Source of the DNA: Termitomyces sp. T153
Taxonomy: Eukaryota; Basidiomycota; Agaricomycetes; Agaricales; Lyophyllaceae
Direction of reading: 5' to 3'
Length of the DNA stretch: 64,000 nt
Assembly (NCBI GenBank): GCA_018296165.2
Contig: JACKQL020000007.1
Span: 310,001-374,000, forward strand
Shown here: one piece after another, positions 32,495-45,371 of the stretch
Numbering within the stretch: the first letter of the stretch is position 1
How the letters are laid out: each line of letters begins with the position of its first letter
The notes under the pieces: generated by a model
The model's input: the letters and a program-made list of their open reading frames with translations, nothing else
What the model was told of the DNA's origin: nothing
Databases searched by the model: none
Made by a program: the position numbers and the translations under genes

Positions 32495-35251
32495 ATGACC
32501 TCAGCTGCTCAGACAAGATATGACTCCGCACTTACTCGGAAGATACTTTGGAAATTGGATTGCTGTATCCTCCCTCCACTCGCTCTGGTGAGACCGGATT
32601 CTTTGTGATCGAGTTGATCCCTGTTGATCTTGGGCGCACTAGCTCTGGTTAGCGAACTTCATTGATCGAAGCAACATAGGCAATGCTAGGTATACACCTT
32701 CTACTCTGTTCTTTGGTTGTGAGGTAATGAGGTAATGTAGGATTGCTGGCCTCGAACGTGATGCCCATCTAGAAGGAAATCAGTTCAATATCGCACTCGC
32801 TGGTATGTCACGACTTGTTTTTATATTACTTAATTAACCTAATACTATCCCTCGGGGATCGCATAGTGTTCTACGTAACGTACTTGAACGCAATCACAAT
32901 TCGAAAAGATTTCTCTGATAGATCCCTGATAGTTATCTCCTTGTTGAGATCCCTTCGAACATGGTACTCAAGAAGATGAAAGCAAATGTAGTAACGTATT
33001 CTTGATCTTCAACTGGCCATTTTTCCTGACCCAAGGTCGTCAGCGATGGCTTCCTCTTTTAGTTTTTTTTTGGGGTATCGTGACCACCTTGACTTGTCTT
33101 GTAAACAATCTATTTGTTTCTTCGTCTTCTGCATACCATTAACACTAGTCTGAGGTACAATCATTTGGAGGGTTACTGGCAATAAGACTCTGCCTTGGGC
33201 TTTGTGAAGGGGGACTCCTCCCAGGAATGGTGAGTTCATTGACGCCGCTTCTTCTAGCTAATAATTAATGACTATGAAAGATTTTATATCTCAGCACCAT
33301 GTACAGGCGGGAAGAATTTCAATTACGGTAAAGACTGCTTTCTCATTATTTCGTTCAATGCTGAATCTTGCAGTGTTGGAATTTTCTATGCATCCGGTGT
33401 GTTTAACTTTGTGCTTACGACCATTATCATATCGGAAGAGTGATCAAGTCTGAGTAGCATCACTCTCTGGAGCATTTGGAGGTACAGCCCCATGTGATAA
33501 TTTGTGTGATTGAATTGAAACTGAATAGTTTAAGGGTTATTGGCCACTGCCATTATCAAGATGGAGGGTGTTGGCGGACTGGCGGGCTGGAAATGGATAT
33601 ATGTGAGTACATGTGATATTTTCGTTGCACAGTCTGACATATCGTTCTCAGATTCTTGAAGGACTGGCAACGATCATCGCTAGTCTGGTTTCCGCCTCTA
33701 TTTTACCTGCAGATTTAAGCTCTGCGAGATTCCTTACCGAGGAAGAGCGAGCATTTGCCTGTATGTTGGATAAGAGATTAATTTGCCGGATTCTGATTGC
33801 CTATATAGTGAAACGGCTGCTCGCGAGCGATGTTACCATTTCCACTGGGCCCTCTGTTCAGCAAATACGATCTTCATCTACTTCAATGGACAAGGACAAG
33901 GCGGACAAACAAGATGTATTTGACACAACTACGACTACCAGTGGTCACAATGACAAGAAAGACGTCGAGCCTTTTGAGCTCAGAGAAGTTATCAGAGGTT
34001 TGATGTCATTGGCACCTTTCTGTTACATTTTGTTACATTCTCAATCTGGATGCCTTCACAGGTTTGACTGATATACAGACTTGGCTAACAGGCATTGCCT
34101 ACCTTGGCCTCATCGTCAGTCTGTATTCGTATTCTCTATTTTTGTATGTGCAGCTATTCCTGGGTTAACTAATAGCAGTACTTGCTGAACAAGACATGAT
34201 GCATGAAGGCCTACGATTGTTAGTGGCTTAGGATATTCCGGAGGGGCCGCACAACTACATACTGGTGATGACGCGCAGTACCTGATTGATAATTACGGCA
34301 CTTGCTAATTGCATGACTAGTTCCGCCCTACGTCCCGGCTGTAGTCCTTACAGGTAAATGTATCTAAAACTTTCAGATATTACTGTAGTAAAACACGATT
34401 GCAGTCATTGTAGCTGTGTTGAGCGACCAATGGAGCTTGCGGGGCCCATTTATTCTTATTTGTCTGCCGTTCACTATTATTGGAAAGTAGACTTCAAACA
34501 GTGACAAGTCTCGGGATCTGACTTGCTTACTTTCAGGTTACATCCTTGCGATCACAGCTCAGACTAATGCTATCAGATATGTAGCGGTTTTCTTCATGGC
34601 TTCAGGCATGTAAGTGTGTACTCTTGATACCTGTTTCACGGATCTTTGAATTCCTTCAGTTATCCATCAGCCCCTTGCATTTTGTACGAATACCACATTC
34701 ACTTTTAGCTATGAACTCCTATCTGAAGATAACAGGTCTATCCTCCCTAATAATAGCAGCGGATACTTCAAAAAGGCAACCACAACAGCTCTTCAACTAG
34801 CTATTGGTAATACCGGGTGGGTAGCAGATTCTCTGAGTCGTACAACGGTTCGGACTGCTGACTGACATCTAATTTTGAATGGATGAAGCGGCTTTATTGC
34901 GACCTTCGTGTATACACAAGGCAAGTAACTATACTACCAACATGATCTTGATCTCCATAAATTCACAGATCAGGCTCCAAAATACATTCGCGGGCACAGC
35001 ATTGTTCTTGGGTTTATCATTCTCAGTTATTTATCGACAGCAGCCAACGTGTAAGACTTCCGTGGCTATTGGGTGCAGCAAGAAAGGATCTGATTCTTCT
35101 AATGTACAGGTGTTATTGCTTGTGGGAAAACAAAGCACGAAAGGAAGGCCGCCGTGAAATCAACCTCGAGAAGTATCAAAGATTGTGGAATGCGGGAAAG
35201 ACACGTGCGCCAATCGGGGACCGTCATCCTAAGTTTCTGTTCACCCTCTGA
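32495..35251 (+). CDS. MFS permease, allantoate/nicotinate (Dal5/Tna1) family, about 518 aa
   Basis: Anion:cation symporter family proteins import carboxylates such as allantoate, nicotinate or pantothenate across the plasma membrane. Splicing gives LTRKILWKLD, LPPLALLWLANFIDRSNIGNAR, LVEIPSNMVLKKMKAN, GLCEGGLLPGM, YRREEFQLR, GWKWIYILEGLATI and FLTEEERA, all in family order, then a C-terminal half with VPPYVPAVV and GNTGGFIATF. I infer 23 exons, including one of 13 nt (32867-32879) and a GC-AG intron starting 34921. The start ATG (32495) leaves a short N terminus (MTSAAQTRYDSALTRK). The intron after 34492 needs a donor reading GA instead of GT, so the copy may be impaired. Substrate cannot be told. 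Confidence 0.9.
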
Positions 35252-35662
35252 CCATTTTTATGAGAAGATTGGTGACTTACACTTATTGACATGATCTCTC
35301 AATCAGTTACCTATATCTTGATCAGTTCTGACTTGTTTTTGAAGGCCCCAAAGTGTCCCCATAATCTCGTCTACATTGGAATCACGATCTATCATTTATA
35401 CAGCATAATGATAGCGGTTTTCTTTTCGCTTGTTTGATCATCCAGTTTAAACGCGGGATCATGCATGCATGTTGCGCCACTTACTCTCCAGTATAGCGGA
35501 ATAATAAAAAATCCTTGCACAGAGGAATTTAAATTGTGTTGACAGTTAAGATTGATCAAGATACATTGGCTCTGAGAAAGCAACGATTACAGTTGTCAGC
35601 GGGTCATAAGTACAGTGTCCAAATACAAAGAAAATATTATCAGTCAAGTATTTCTAAATGTA
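35252..35662. other. Intergenic space between convergent genes
   Basis: It separates the MFS stop codon from the IQGAP stop codon (35663-35665). It holds the 3' ends of both transcripts, is AT-rich and contains no other feature that I can recognise. Confidence 0.6.
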
Positions 35663-38600
35663 TCAAACATAGAATCTGACAGAAGCTTTAGCCTCACGGG
35701 GTCAAAAGTCAACGAACGGTGCCTACTTTTTGTTGATGTGATCGAGGAAGAGCTCGAAATTAACATTGACCTTGCCGTTGAATAACGCGAAGGACGAACG
35801 CTTTTCGTACTTGGCCTGTAGCAAGTCCTCCATGCGAATGTCTTCTGAAGCGATTCGGGTGGTAACACCAAGCAAGGTGGACTCGAGCCGCAGAGTGAAC
35901 ACTCCAACAATTTTGGAGGACATTGTGAGCTGTATTTTGTCGAATTGTCGAGGAGAATATTGATCAATAGACAACAATATGCCCTTTTCGTATAGGTGTT
36001 TAGCTGAATAGATAAAGGAGCCGAATGGAACGGATTCCCCGGTCTTTTGAAGCTCCCGAAGGTGATAAAACTGCTTCGTAAAGGGCAACACAAACCGTTT
36101 TTTCCTGGCAAAGGATTGTAAGGTCTGCCTGAAGACAAAGCACGTTTAAAAGACGTACGTACCCTTTACCACGTTGCATTGTAGTCATGGCAGTCTCAAC
36201 GTAGTTGTGATAACTGTCAATCTGCTCCTCAAAGTATTTCTTACGTTCAGCTAAATGTCGGAGCGCCTCGTTCATGCTTTGCATTTCCTGCTGACGTTGA
36301 AGACGCTTCCGATGTTTACTACGAACGTCACCAGCGATGGCATCGAGGATACCCTGGAAGCGATCCTCACGCGAGATTCGACCTTGCTTTTCTAGATCTA
36401 GAAGATTGGAGATAGCTAAAGCTTTAACAGCGGCAAATTTTAAGCTAAATCCAGGTTTCAGAAGCCAAGTAGGAGGACCATTAGAATCCACTCACGAGCG
36501 AATATCCTCGAGACGATATGCGGCATCGGGTGCGAAAGTGGAAGGTTGACGTCGGGGATGCCTCATCTGTTCGTTTTCCATTTCAGCCTCCAAAATCTCC
36601 TCCCACATGGCTTCGTCTTTCTCGGTAACAGGTTCCATCAAGGATTCCAGCAAATCTTGGGCGGGTTGTACTCGTAATATTGCCAACACGCCACGTTTCG
36701 CGTGCACCCATAGTGTCTTCTCTTCAGCATGAGGATCTAGAATAGAATTAAATCAAAACGAAGAGTCGGTTGATGAAAGAGGTCAACTTCACCTCGTACA
36801 TGGGCAAAGCGATTGGTAAGTTCTAAGGTGACAGATGTGTCTCTAGCATGTTTCAATTCTTCACTCCCTAAGTGAGGTACTCCGTCGAGTTCAGTGAGTA
36901 TAACTCGTAGGGTGTCGCCCTGATCCGGAGCCTGAAAAATGCATCTTCAGAATGGCCAACAAATCATTTACAGTTGGGTTCATACAACATAATCTAGGTG
37001 TTGAGCAAGTAAGCCATGTAAAGTGTAAATCTCATTTGGCGATATGTAGATTGGCTTGGGCTGTACAGTTACATCGAGGAACTCATGGGCATGAAATTCA
37101 GTTTCGGCATCAGGGACATCCGCAACTACTGGGTATTTGTCAAGATTCAAACAAAGTGAATAAAACTCACCATGCAGCAACCATGCAGACATCTCCGCAA
37201 TTGCCTTGCAAACATAATCATTGATCGGAACATACATAGGATTGTTATCATCAAATTGCCGACCACTGGTTATCTGAGTGAGAACTCTGGAGATCTGAGC
37301 AAGATTCATCCGTGCTGTGGTACTGATAGTCTTTGAAACTATGTCAAATGTCTCCGGCGCACTGGCCAGCTGGGTGAGATGCTAACCTAATTATGACGAT
37401 ACTAAACTCACACAATAGCAGGATTGAGATATCGATAATAAACCAATCTGCCGATACAAGCCGCATAGGCTTCCTCTGGCGCATCCGGGAAGCGCTCCTA
37501 TTTGTCATATGTCATGAATAGATATCCAAATTCAAATATGTCATGCTGACCCTCAGATGAACGAGAGTTTCCCGAGCTAGATACCTCATATTATATGGCA
37601 TCTTCTTTGTTGACTGTGTGATAGCATTAAGAAAGGCTTCTGTCCACCACTGTAAAACTTGCAGATCTACTGAAATTGATGATGAATTGATCAGTCAAGC
37701 GAAGATCAACTCACGGCGAATATATATCGGTCGCGTGTCTGGATCCTTCAGGGCATCACGGAAGCTGACGTCCTTGACTTTCTTACTGGAAATCCCTGAC
37801 TTGACTTCCTCTAGCTCGATCCTGGCCTTGTGAATCTGTCATCAACTCATTAGATGTAAAAGATGGATCATTTGCAGTTCAACAAACCGCTGAGGGATCT
37901 GCTTCTAGGTCAAGATCTTCGGAAGAGACGATTTCACGGACAATAGTTTGAAATGCTTCTCGTGCATATGCCAGTTGTTTCGGGCGGGCGTACTGAACTG
38001 CGATGTTGATGTACATTGGGTGACCATGAATGATGTCGTCGATCGAAGGAGAAGAAGCAATTTCTTCACGAATGGAAAGCTTAAAAGAAGTGAGAATAGC
38101 TTAAGAAAACTTGGTCTGTCTTCACCTGGAATAGTTTCAAAAGAAGATAATCCTCTCTACGATCTTGACCATACCCGAACAGCGTCAGCACTACTCTCTC
38201 CAGAAATCTCCGAGTGGCCTCCGGAGTACTCTCTGACGACAAACGAATGGAAAGCCTACCGAGATATTCACCTCTCGATTGCAGAAGATAGAAAAGTTGT
38301 TGATAGAGTTCTAGCTTTCTCCTCGCTCCCTGGTCGATGGAATTTGGGCCGGAGAACGGATCACCGTGCGCAGCAAGTAAAGATATTCTTTCGGCGTGCG
38401 ACGCAGCACTGTCGGCTCGTCTGGCCTTGATTACATTCTGGACGACGAGCCCAATCTTAACATCTAGATCACTGAGGTCGTTTTCAAGCGCCTGGTTCTC
38501 CCGAATACTCTCTACAACCTTCTTTCGAAGGCGTTCAACCTTGATCTCCTCCTGGAAATCGGCTTCCGAATCGTCAAGAAGATGTACAAAATTTTTAATA

Positions 38601-41600
38601 GTTCCGACAGAGACATTCTTGCCCAAAGTCAGTTGTCGATATTGTTCTCGTGTCTCCTTTGCACGGAATAATGATTGTATCTTCACAACCTTACTAAGAT
38701 TGTCCTCATAGTACTGCATTTTGGCACGGAAAGACCTGCGCAACAGAACGCCGCGAAGCATTGCCTGTAGCAGAGAAGCAACGAGATGACTCTGATGCAG
38801 ATGATCACGCCAAGAACAATAATCCGAGCGTAGTAGGGCACCTCGAGCAGCTGCTTGGAAGCGAGTGACGTCCGGCGCAGCAAATTTCAAGGTCTTCGTA
38901 AGCTCTTGGTGTTTGTTGCGCGCTATCTTAGCACGAGCTAGCGCTTGGAATCCACCGACAGAGACTATAGTTTTGACCTCAGACAAAGCTTTCTGCAAAC
39001 TCTCATGCCTTTGACGAGCAAGATTGGCGCGAGCACGAGCTTGGAAACCGATAACAAGTGGAGTTGCTTTTCGCAGTCCTCGAATAAGCAGAAGTAAGCG
39101 TTTTCGTGCAAGGTAGGTGCGAACGGAAACCTGTATGCGCACGACAACGTGTGAAACATCCTCCAGTTTGGCCAACTGAGTCCGTAATCGACGTCGCATT
39201 ATGAGACCTCTGCAATGGGCTTGCAGAGCTGTAAACCGAGTCTCATGGTTTTTCAAGAGCACAAGCACCTTGGCAGTCTGCCTTCTAATGAGAGCACTGC
39301 ATGCATGGGCTTGCAACCTCACAATTGACGTGTGTACGATTGATTGTGAAAAGGATTTGGAAAGTTCCTCGTGACTATTCCGAACAACACGAGCGCGTGC
39401 CATAGCCTGAAACCTGGTCACAGAAAGAAGGCTGCTTCGAAGGGAAGCCATTAGCTGAGATAAATGACGACGTCGTAAAAATCCGCGAAGATGAGCTTGC
39501 AGTCGGATAACACTTGGTTTCGAAGCTTGTATTTCACGGAGACACCTTCGCCGACGCCTCCGGAGGATGACACCTTGGGCAAGAGCTTGCAATGACACTA
39601 CCCACTGCTTGAGATTAGCTATCGAGCGACGCTGCTGATCCAGCCTTCTGCGAACCAGGATGCCACGGAGATGAGCCTGCATTTTGGGTATGTGGCGTTC
39701 AGTCAGACAAATACGACCGTGTAATGTAGACTGAAATCTGCGAGCAAGGAACCCCCTCACTCGAGCTTGAAAGAATATAATTGAATCCTTGTTCTCCATG
39801 AGCAGTCGGTCACGACCTAAGGAAACTCAAAAAGACAGTTCCAATAATTAGAAGGTAACACTCCTTACGCTCATCCTCTGATTCAACTTCAACCTCGGGT
39901 TCCTCGTTGATCTCCTTCGCAAGTTCGCGATCAACGTTCCCAAAATTTGGCATCGCCACACCTGCATCCTTGAGCCCTTTCTGCGTTTTCTGTAGCTGGT
40001 CATCGGAGAATTGGAGCCGCCCAAGAAGATTGCCAATTCGTTGGGCCATACCTCTACGAGCGAGAAGATGGCTGGGATGTTTTAGCCAGATATCTTATGT
40101 CGGGCATATGAGTTGGATCGCACCTGAGAGCATGAATACAATATATGACCTTGGGCATATTCTTTTTCTCGTACAAGTCCGTGAGCTCAAATATAAATCC
40201 CTATCATTCATACCATGAATCTAATCGAGTAGTTTTGGAGGGGATCCCACAAAGAGCACTCACTTCGGGTAGACCGACCTGCCGAACAAAGGAAAAGAAA
40301 TGGTTGATATTGTCTGAGTGCCTAAAATCCAGTTTCGGTGCCTATGAAATTGCATCAATGAGAAGGATGGCTGTTACCGAATGCTAGACACTTACATCAT
40401 AGATCTTTCTTACAGCACTCTCTCCCTGGAAGGCGCGGACGAGCTTTGCCAAAATTACCCCATTTCGCAAACCATCTTCCAACTCAACAACCCCAAACTC
40501 AAGTTCTTCTCCTAGGCATCCCTCAATCCACTGTTGCGCTTCTCCAACATGACAAAGATACTCATAGGCATGAATCAGATGTCTTTGAGTATCTGCCCAT
40601 GAGCTCCCCATGAGGCGAGCCGACGGTAGTGGAGAAGAAGATATAGTCGGTGCCTTTAGTTGTATCCGACCTGGAAGTCCGGCAACATCATCCGCGTTAG
40701 GTAGAGGGGCTGTAGGTACAACCCGTTCCTGTTTCCGCAAATTCTCGGGTGAGAATTGTCCGTCCTCGAGTGCGCGTTTGAACACGTCCTTATGTTGTTG
40801 CCGGTCTGAAGGCTCTTGGACTTTCTTCTCGAGTTCTGATGGTTCTGCATCTCCGCTGGCAATGCGGGGCAGGTGCCTTCCGAACCTTCGACCAGAACCG
40901 AGATTATCGCCATAAGTAGACCTCTTATTGGTCATGTAAGAGCTCCGATACACAGGTGGGTTCATTATAGAGTTTGTTGACGATAGCGAGAATTGGCTTC
41001 TATGAGAATGATCCGTTAATTTATCGGGGGAACGTGTGGTGGATAAGCTGTAAAGATGTTGATGTTGCTGAGATTTTTGTGGTGCTTCTATGGGCAGAAT
41101 GTTCAGAGATGTCGGACGATCACGCGCTGATAGTGTCAGTGAAGAAGATGATTTCGATGGTGACTGTAATGGTGGTGGTGTGAAAGAGCGTTCCGTGGAT
41201 TGCGAGGAGGGTCTTGGGGTATCCAATGTTTTCGAGCGTTGAAGGTGAGTATTCGATGCTCCAATTGATCCTGATGATAAAGCAGAACCAATAGGAAGTA
41301 TACTGGAGTGAGATAGCACTACCGAAGGCAAGTGTACACGCTGCGATGAAGATGAACTCGCTGAACATAAAGAGTCGTTTGCAACAGTGACACCAGTCGT
41401 ATTAGGCGACAGAGGTGAACCAATTATGGGTGCGGGCATCGTGCGGCGCTTGAGGTACATTGGAGTCCGCTGAGCTTCGGCATATGTTACAGTAGTTGAC
41501 AGATGTTCAGATGGGAGTGACAAGTCCTGGCGTAAGGCCGTGTAAATCGGCGTCCTACTTACCCCCCCATCCCTCGTTGGGCTGGTTTGTGGGGTCGGGT

Positions 41601-41901
41601 TTTCATCACCAGTGGGCTCTCTAGCACGGTCCTCCCTAGCACGGTCCTCCCAAACTCCCCGTGTCGAATCGAAACTGTTAACAACCCGATGCACCCATTT
41701 TCGCGCGTTCGTTGGGGTACTTGATACTGTTGGATTTGCCAGGATTGCAGTGCCGGTCTGCGAGTTGTTCCGTAACAAAGGGCTTCCGCCACCTTTGGAT
41801 GATGTACGTTCTAAAAGGCGAGTTTGATACGCGAATGGGCCAGAAGAAGAGGTTCTGGAACTCGTCGAAGCATTTGTGGAAATAGAGTCAGAGCGATCCA
41901 T
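35663..41901 (-). CDS. RNG2: IQGAP-family cytokinesis scaffold (Rng2/Iqg1 homologue), about 1830 aa
   Basis: IQGAPs link calmodulin and myosin light chains to F-actin and organise the contractile ring. ATG at 41901. The order is: a Ser-rich N terminus of about 420 residues; a calponin-homology domain (AYEYLCHVGEAQQWIEGCLG, then HFFSFVRQVGLPE and FIFELTDLYEKKNMPK); 13 IQ-like repeats of the form FQAxxRGxLxRR in one exon (38126-39816); a RasGAP-related domain (FLNAITQSTKKMPYNMRYLA; YYRYLNPAI); and a RasGAP_C region (YSPRQFDKIQLTMSS; INKKFYV). Inferred exon ends: 40396, 40264-40341, 40124-40200, 39869-40071, 38126-39816, 37888-38089, 37715-37835, 37551-37669, 37414-37497, 37171-37369, 36986-37125, 36793-36931, 36496-36736, 36163-36444, 35727-36128, 35663-35675. 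The frame looks intact. The symbol follows the S. pombe homologue. Confidence 0.93.
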
Positions 41902-42469
41902 AGCGTAGCTATCTCATCAGTTCTGCAACTCCCCGCAGGACTCCAATATATATGTGGGTATATGTAGATCCAACTGGAGTCGAGGAGCCTCAAACCCCAA
42001 CCCGACAAACAACTCAACACAAGAACTTGAAGGCAAGTCTCTCTCAAGCCTAAGTACTTTTTCCATTTTGATTTCCTCAGCTATTACCAATGACACACTG
42101 ACAGGAGAATCCAACAAGTTACTGCATACGTCTCATCCCCTGCCTTCTGTGATCATTCGAGCCTAATTCAAGGTTCAAGTTGAATAAAAACAGATACCCC
42201 ATGTAAGCGGACCCTTTGTGTCCGACCTTCACTCGCGTGCGAACAGGGAAAAGCTATGTTTTCGTAGAAAGGAAACTAGACTCATCCTCAGGTAGCTACT
42301 ACTATATATATGTATGTTTTGTCTCCATGGAAATAAGGTTTCGATCCCTCCCCCCTCCTACTCAGACCGTGACGATCGATCCCAGCGCCACCGCTCAGTT
42401 ATAAGTGATATGCTTACACTCGCCACACCTCCGAAAATTTCACTCTCCCACCAACCTCGCCCTCTTTCT
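41902..42469. other. IQGAP upstream region
   Basis: About 570 bp with normal CpG content between the IQGAP start codon and a chromovirus remnant. It should hold the IQGAP promoter. I see no separate gene or terminal repeat. Confidence 0.5.
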
Positions 42470-44716
42470 TTACTCCCACTTGTCCAAGGCTACCGTGTCC
42501 TCCATCTCGTGCCCACTTTTCCACTCATCATGGTCGGGATAATAACCACGCCACCTCACCAAGTACTGCATACCTCTTCCGCGACGTCGTTGATCCAAAA
42601 TGTCCAATGAAATGTTCTTCCTGACCGTCCTCCGTAACAATTGGTCCTGGCATTTCCAACCGGCGAGATGGGAACAAGTTGTCGTCATTCGACGTGTACG
42701 GCGACAACAAACTTGCGTGGAAATGATTCAGGATCTTCATGGAGGCTGGAAGATCAAGAACATATTCCGATGACTCTGGAAACGCTTCGATGACGGTGTA
42801 GGGCCCATCCTGACGAGGCATGAGTTTTGCTACCCTTCCATCCCTCTTCTGCATATACTCTCCCTGCCTGTTGGCTGTAGATAGCATCACCTTGTCTCCT
42901 ACTTTACACGGAATTTCCGGGCCACAATGAGAGTTTGCCCGATATGCCTAATTTATCTTTGCATTGATGAGATTATCCATCGCTTCGACAAAATTCAACT
43001 CGATCTCCTTCAAGACCTTTAACACCAAATCTTCTGTGGGGGTGTTGACTGGAGGTGGAGGGTATAAGGGTAGAAGAATGCAAGGACTGAAACTGGATTT
43101 CAACTGGAACAGTGAGAACCCAGTCGATGCATTGACTGTATTCATGATACCGAATGTAATTCTCAGCAAGGCTTTAACTCACCCCTTCTGTTGACAATCC
43201 ACATGATAGCAAATACATTGAACAATTGTTTCATTCAATTGCTCAAACGCTCCATTGGTTTGTGGGTGAAACAAGGTGGAAGGTGGACATCTTGTGTTTT
43301 ACTTCGGTCAACTTCATTGATGCAGTCCAAAACATTGATGTGAAGAGTGAGCCTTGGTCTATTATGACTTCATAACAGCAACCCATTTTTGCAGTACCAA
43401 TCTCAAAAGAAAACATGCACAAATTCCTCACCAGTTTGCATTGATTTACAAGGAGAGATCTGGATGTCTGCCTCATCTCTACATGTCACTGAGCAGAATT
43501 GAAGAAAACCTTCATTGATTGATAAGGGCCCCACAAAATCCAGTGTGGCCAAATCAAAATGCAACTTGGGAATTGGCAAAAGATGTAAGGGACCTGTTGG
43601 CTTCTTTGTGTCACTCTTGTTCTGTTGGCAATCAATGCAGGAAGGGATATAGCCATTGACCAGGTCTTGTTGCATGTTAGGCCAGTAGTAAGAGTACTGT
43701 GATGCAGCATAAGTTTTGTCAGCTCCAAAATGCCCATGTTCATCATGCACCACATGGAACAAGTTCTCCTGCAGATCCTTATACTTTGGCACTGTCAAGT
43801 GCTCCCCCACATACAACAACCCATTTCTGAGGTCAACCTCTGGGGCAACAAGCTGGCCTTCCAATCCATCAACAACCACTTTGTATACTCATCCACCTCA
43901 TATCCTTGTTCGATGTCCTCCAACAGTCCCTGTTCTGATTCCAATGCCAAAATCATTGCCACTACCACCTCCTTCTTCTCATCAGCCTCATCAAGCATCT
44001 GTGACAGGGCATCTGCCACTGTTATCCTCTCCCTTGATGTAGCTGATATTGTAATTGAATTGTGATAAGTACTCCATCCAATGTGCCTGCTGTTCTGATA
44101 GGTCATGCTGCAAGTCAAAATTGATGAGCATTTTATGGTCTGTGTAGATTTTGAATTGAGAGCCCAATGTATCTATTTGTCATTTGTGCAGGGCATGTAC
44201 AATTGCAAGCATCTCATATTCATGAGTTGGATAATTCTTTTTGGCCACTGTCAACTGTTGAGATCCAAAGGCAACTGGTTGTGCTGATTCTCATGTCTCC
44301 CCAAATCATAACACTGCTCCCATCCTCCTTTTACTTACATTGCACATAACAAAAATCTTTGAGCCCAGATGTTCATGATTGATAGTCATTAGACAATCCT
44401 GCCCAACACCAACTGTTTAATTCCCTCAAATATGGTGTCATGTTTGACCATCCACTCCCCTATCCCTGCATTGAACTCCTTTTTTGTTAACAGGTTCAAA
44501 GCTGATATATGCTCTGCCAGTGCTAGTAAGAAAATGGTGATGTATCTGACCAATCCCAAGAACTGTCAAACATGCTTCACCTTCTTCAGTCTTGGCCAAT
44601 TCAAGATTTTCTTGACCTTTGATAAATCTGCCTCTATACCTCCAAAATGTGACGCCTCAAGGAGTCAAGTTCCATGCCAAAAAGGTGTCTTTTCTTTAAG
44701 AAGCAGAACAAACATG
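42470..44716 (-). pseudogene. Chromovirus pol remnant: RT end, RNase H, integrase, chromodomain
   Basis: On the minus strand: the end of RT (VKKILNWPRLKKVKHV, QFLGLVRYI, about 44580-44640), RNase H (about 44100-44300), an integrase zinc domain (HDEHGHFGADKTYAASQY then CIDCQQNK, about 43620-43760), the integrase C-terminal segment (MLSTANRQGEYMQKRDGRVAKL, 42820-42890) and a chromodomain (MQYLVRWRGYYPDHDEW, about 42510-42570) reached only after a frameshift. The integrase catalytic core is poorly preserved. It differs from families A and C. It is truncated at 44716 by family B sequence; no LTR was seen. Confidence 0.85.
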
Positions 44717-45371
44717 CCTCTACAGTCTTGCTGACCTCATCTTTGACTTTGTGTGGTGCCAACTATGGGTGCCCTTTGCATTACTTTGACTTAGCAATGC
44801 TAGCAACTACAGCTAGCAACTAGTTTGCATTTGTCCCCCCCATCTCTTTATTGTCACTTTCTCCTTTTTTTCCCAACTCCACCTTCACTGCTTAGTTCCT
44901 CCTTCCTTAGCAACTCTTTTGCCCTCATTCTTTTCCCCTTCCTTTGCCTAGCAACCCTTCATTACAATGTAGCAACTTAGGCTAGCAATAGCAACTCTGC
45001 TCACTTCTTGTTTACTCCACACCCATTAGCTCTTGTTCTCTGGGACAGTTACTGAATTGCCCTCTTTATTAACTTCCTGCTGCTAGCTACCCTATCTAGT
45101 GACTAGTGTTAGGTCTTCTTTTAGGTTTCCTGCATGGCACTAGGTGGCATAGGAGCACATCATTTTGGAGCCCACTGCAAGGGTATTTTAGTTAACCATT
45201 TCACCAGAAACCAGAGCTCAAGCAAAACATTGCTTGGAAATCTTTAGCAAACTCCTGCAATCTTCCTTGTCAATCCCTCAGAACTCACCTCCTGCTACTC
45301 AACCTTGACCCCTTGCCAACAAACTCAAAACCACTAGGAACTTTTGTGATGTAAGTGAAATCCTTGCCAAC

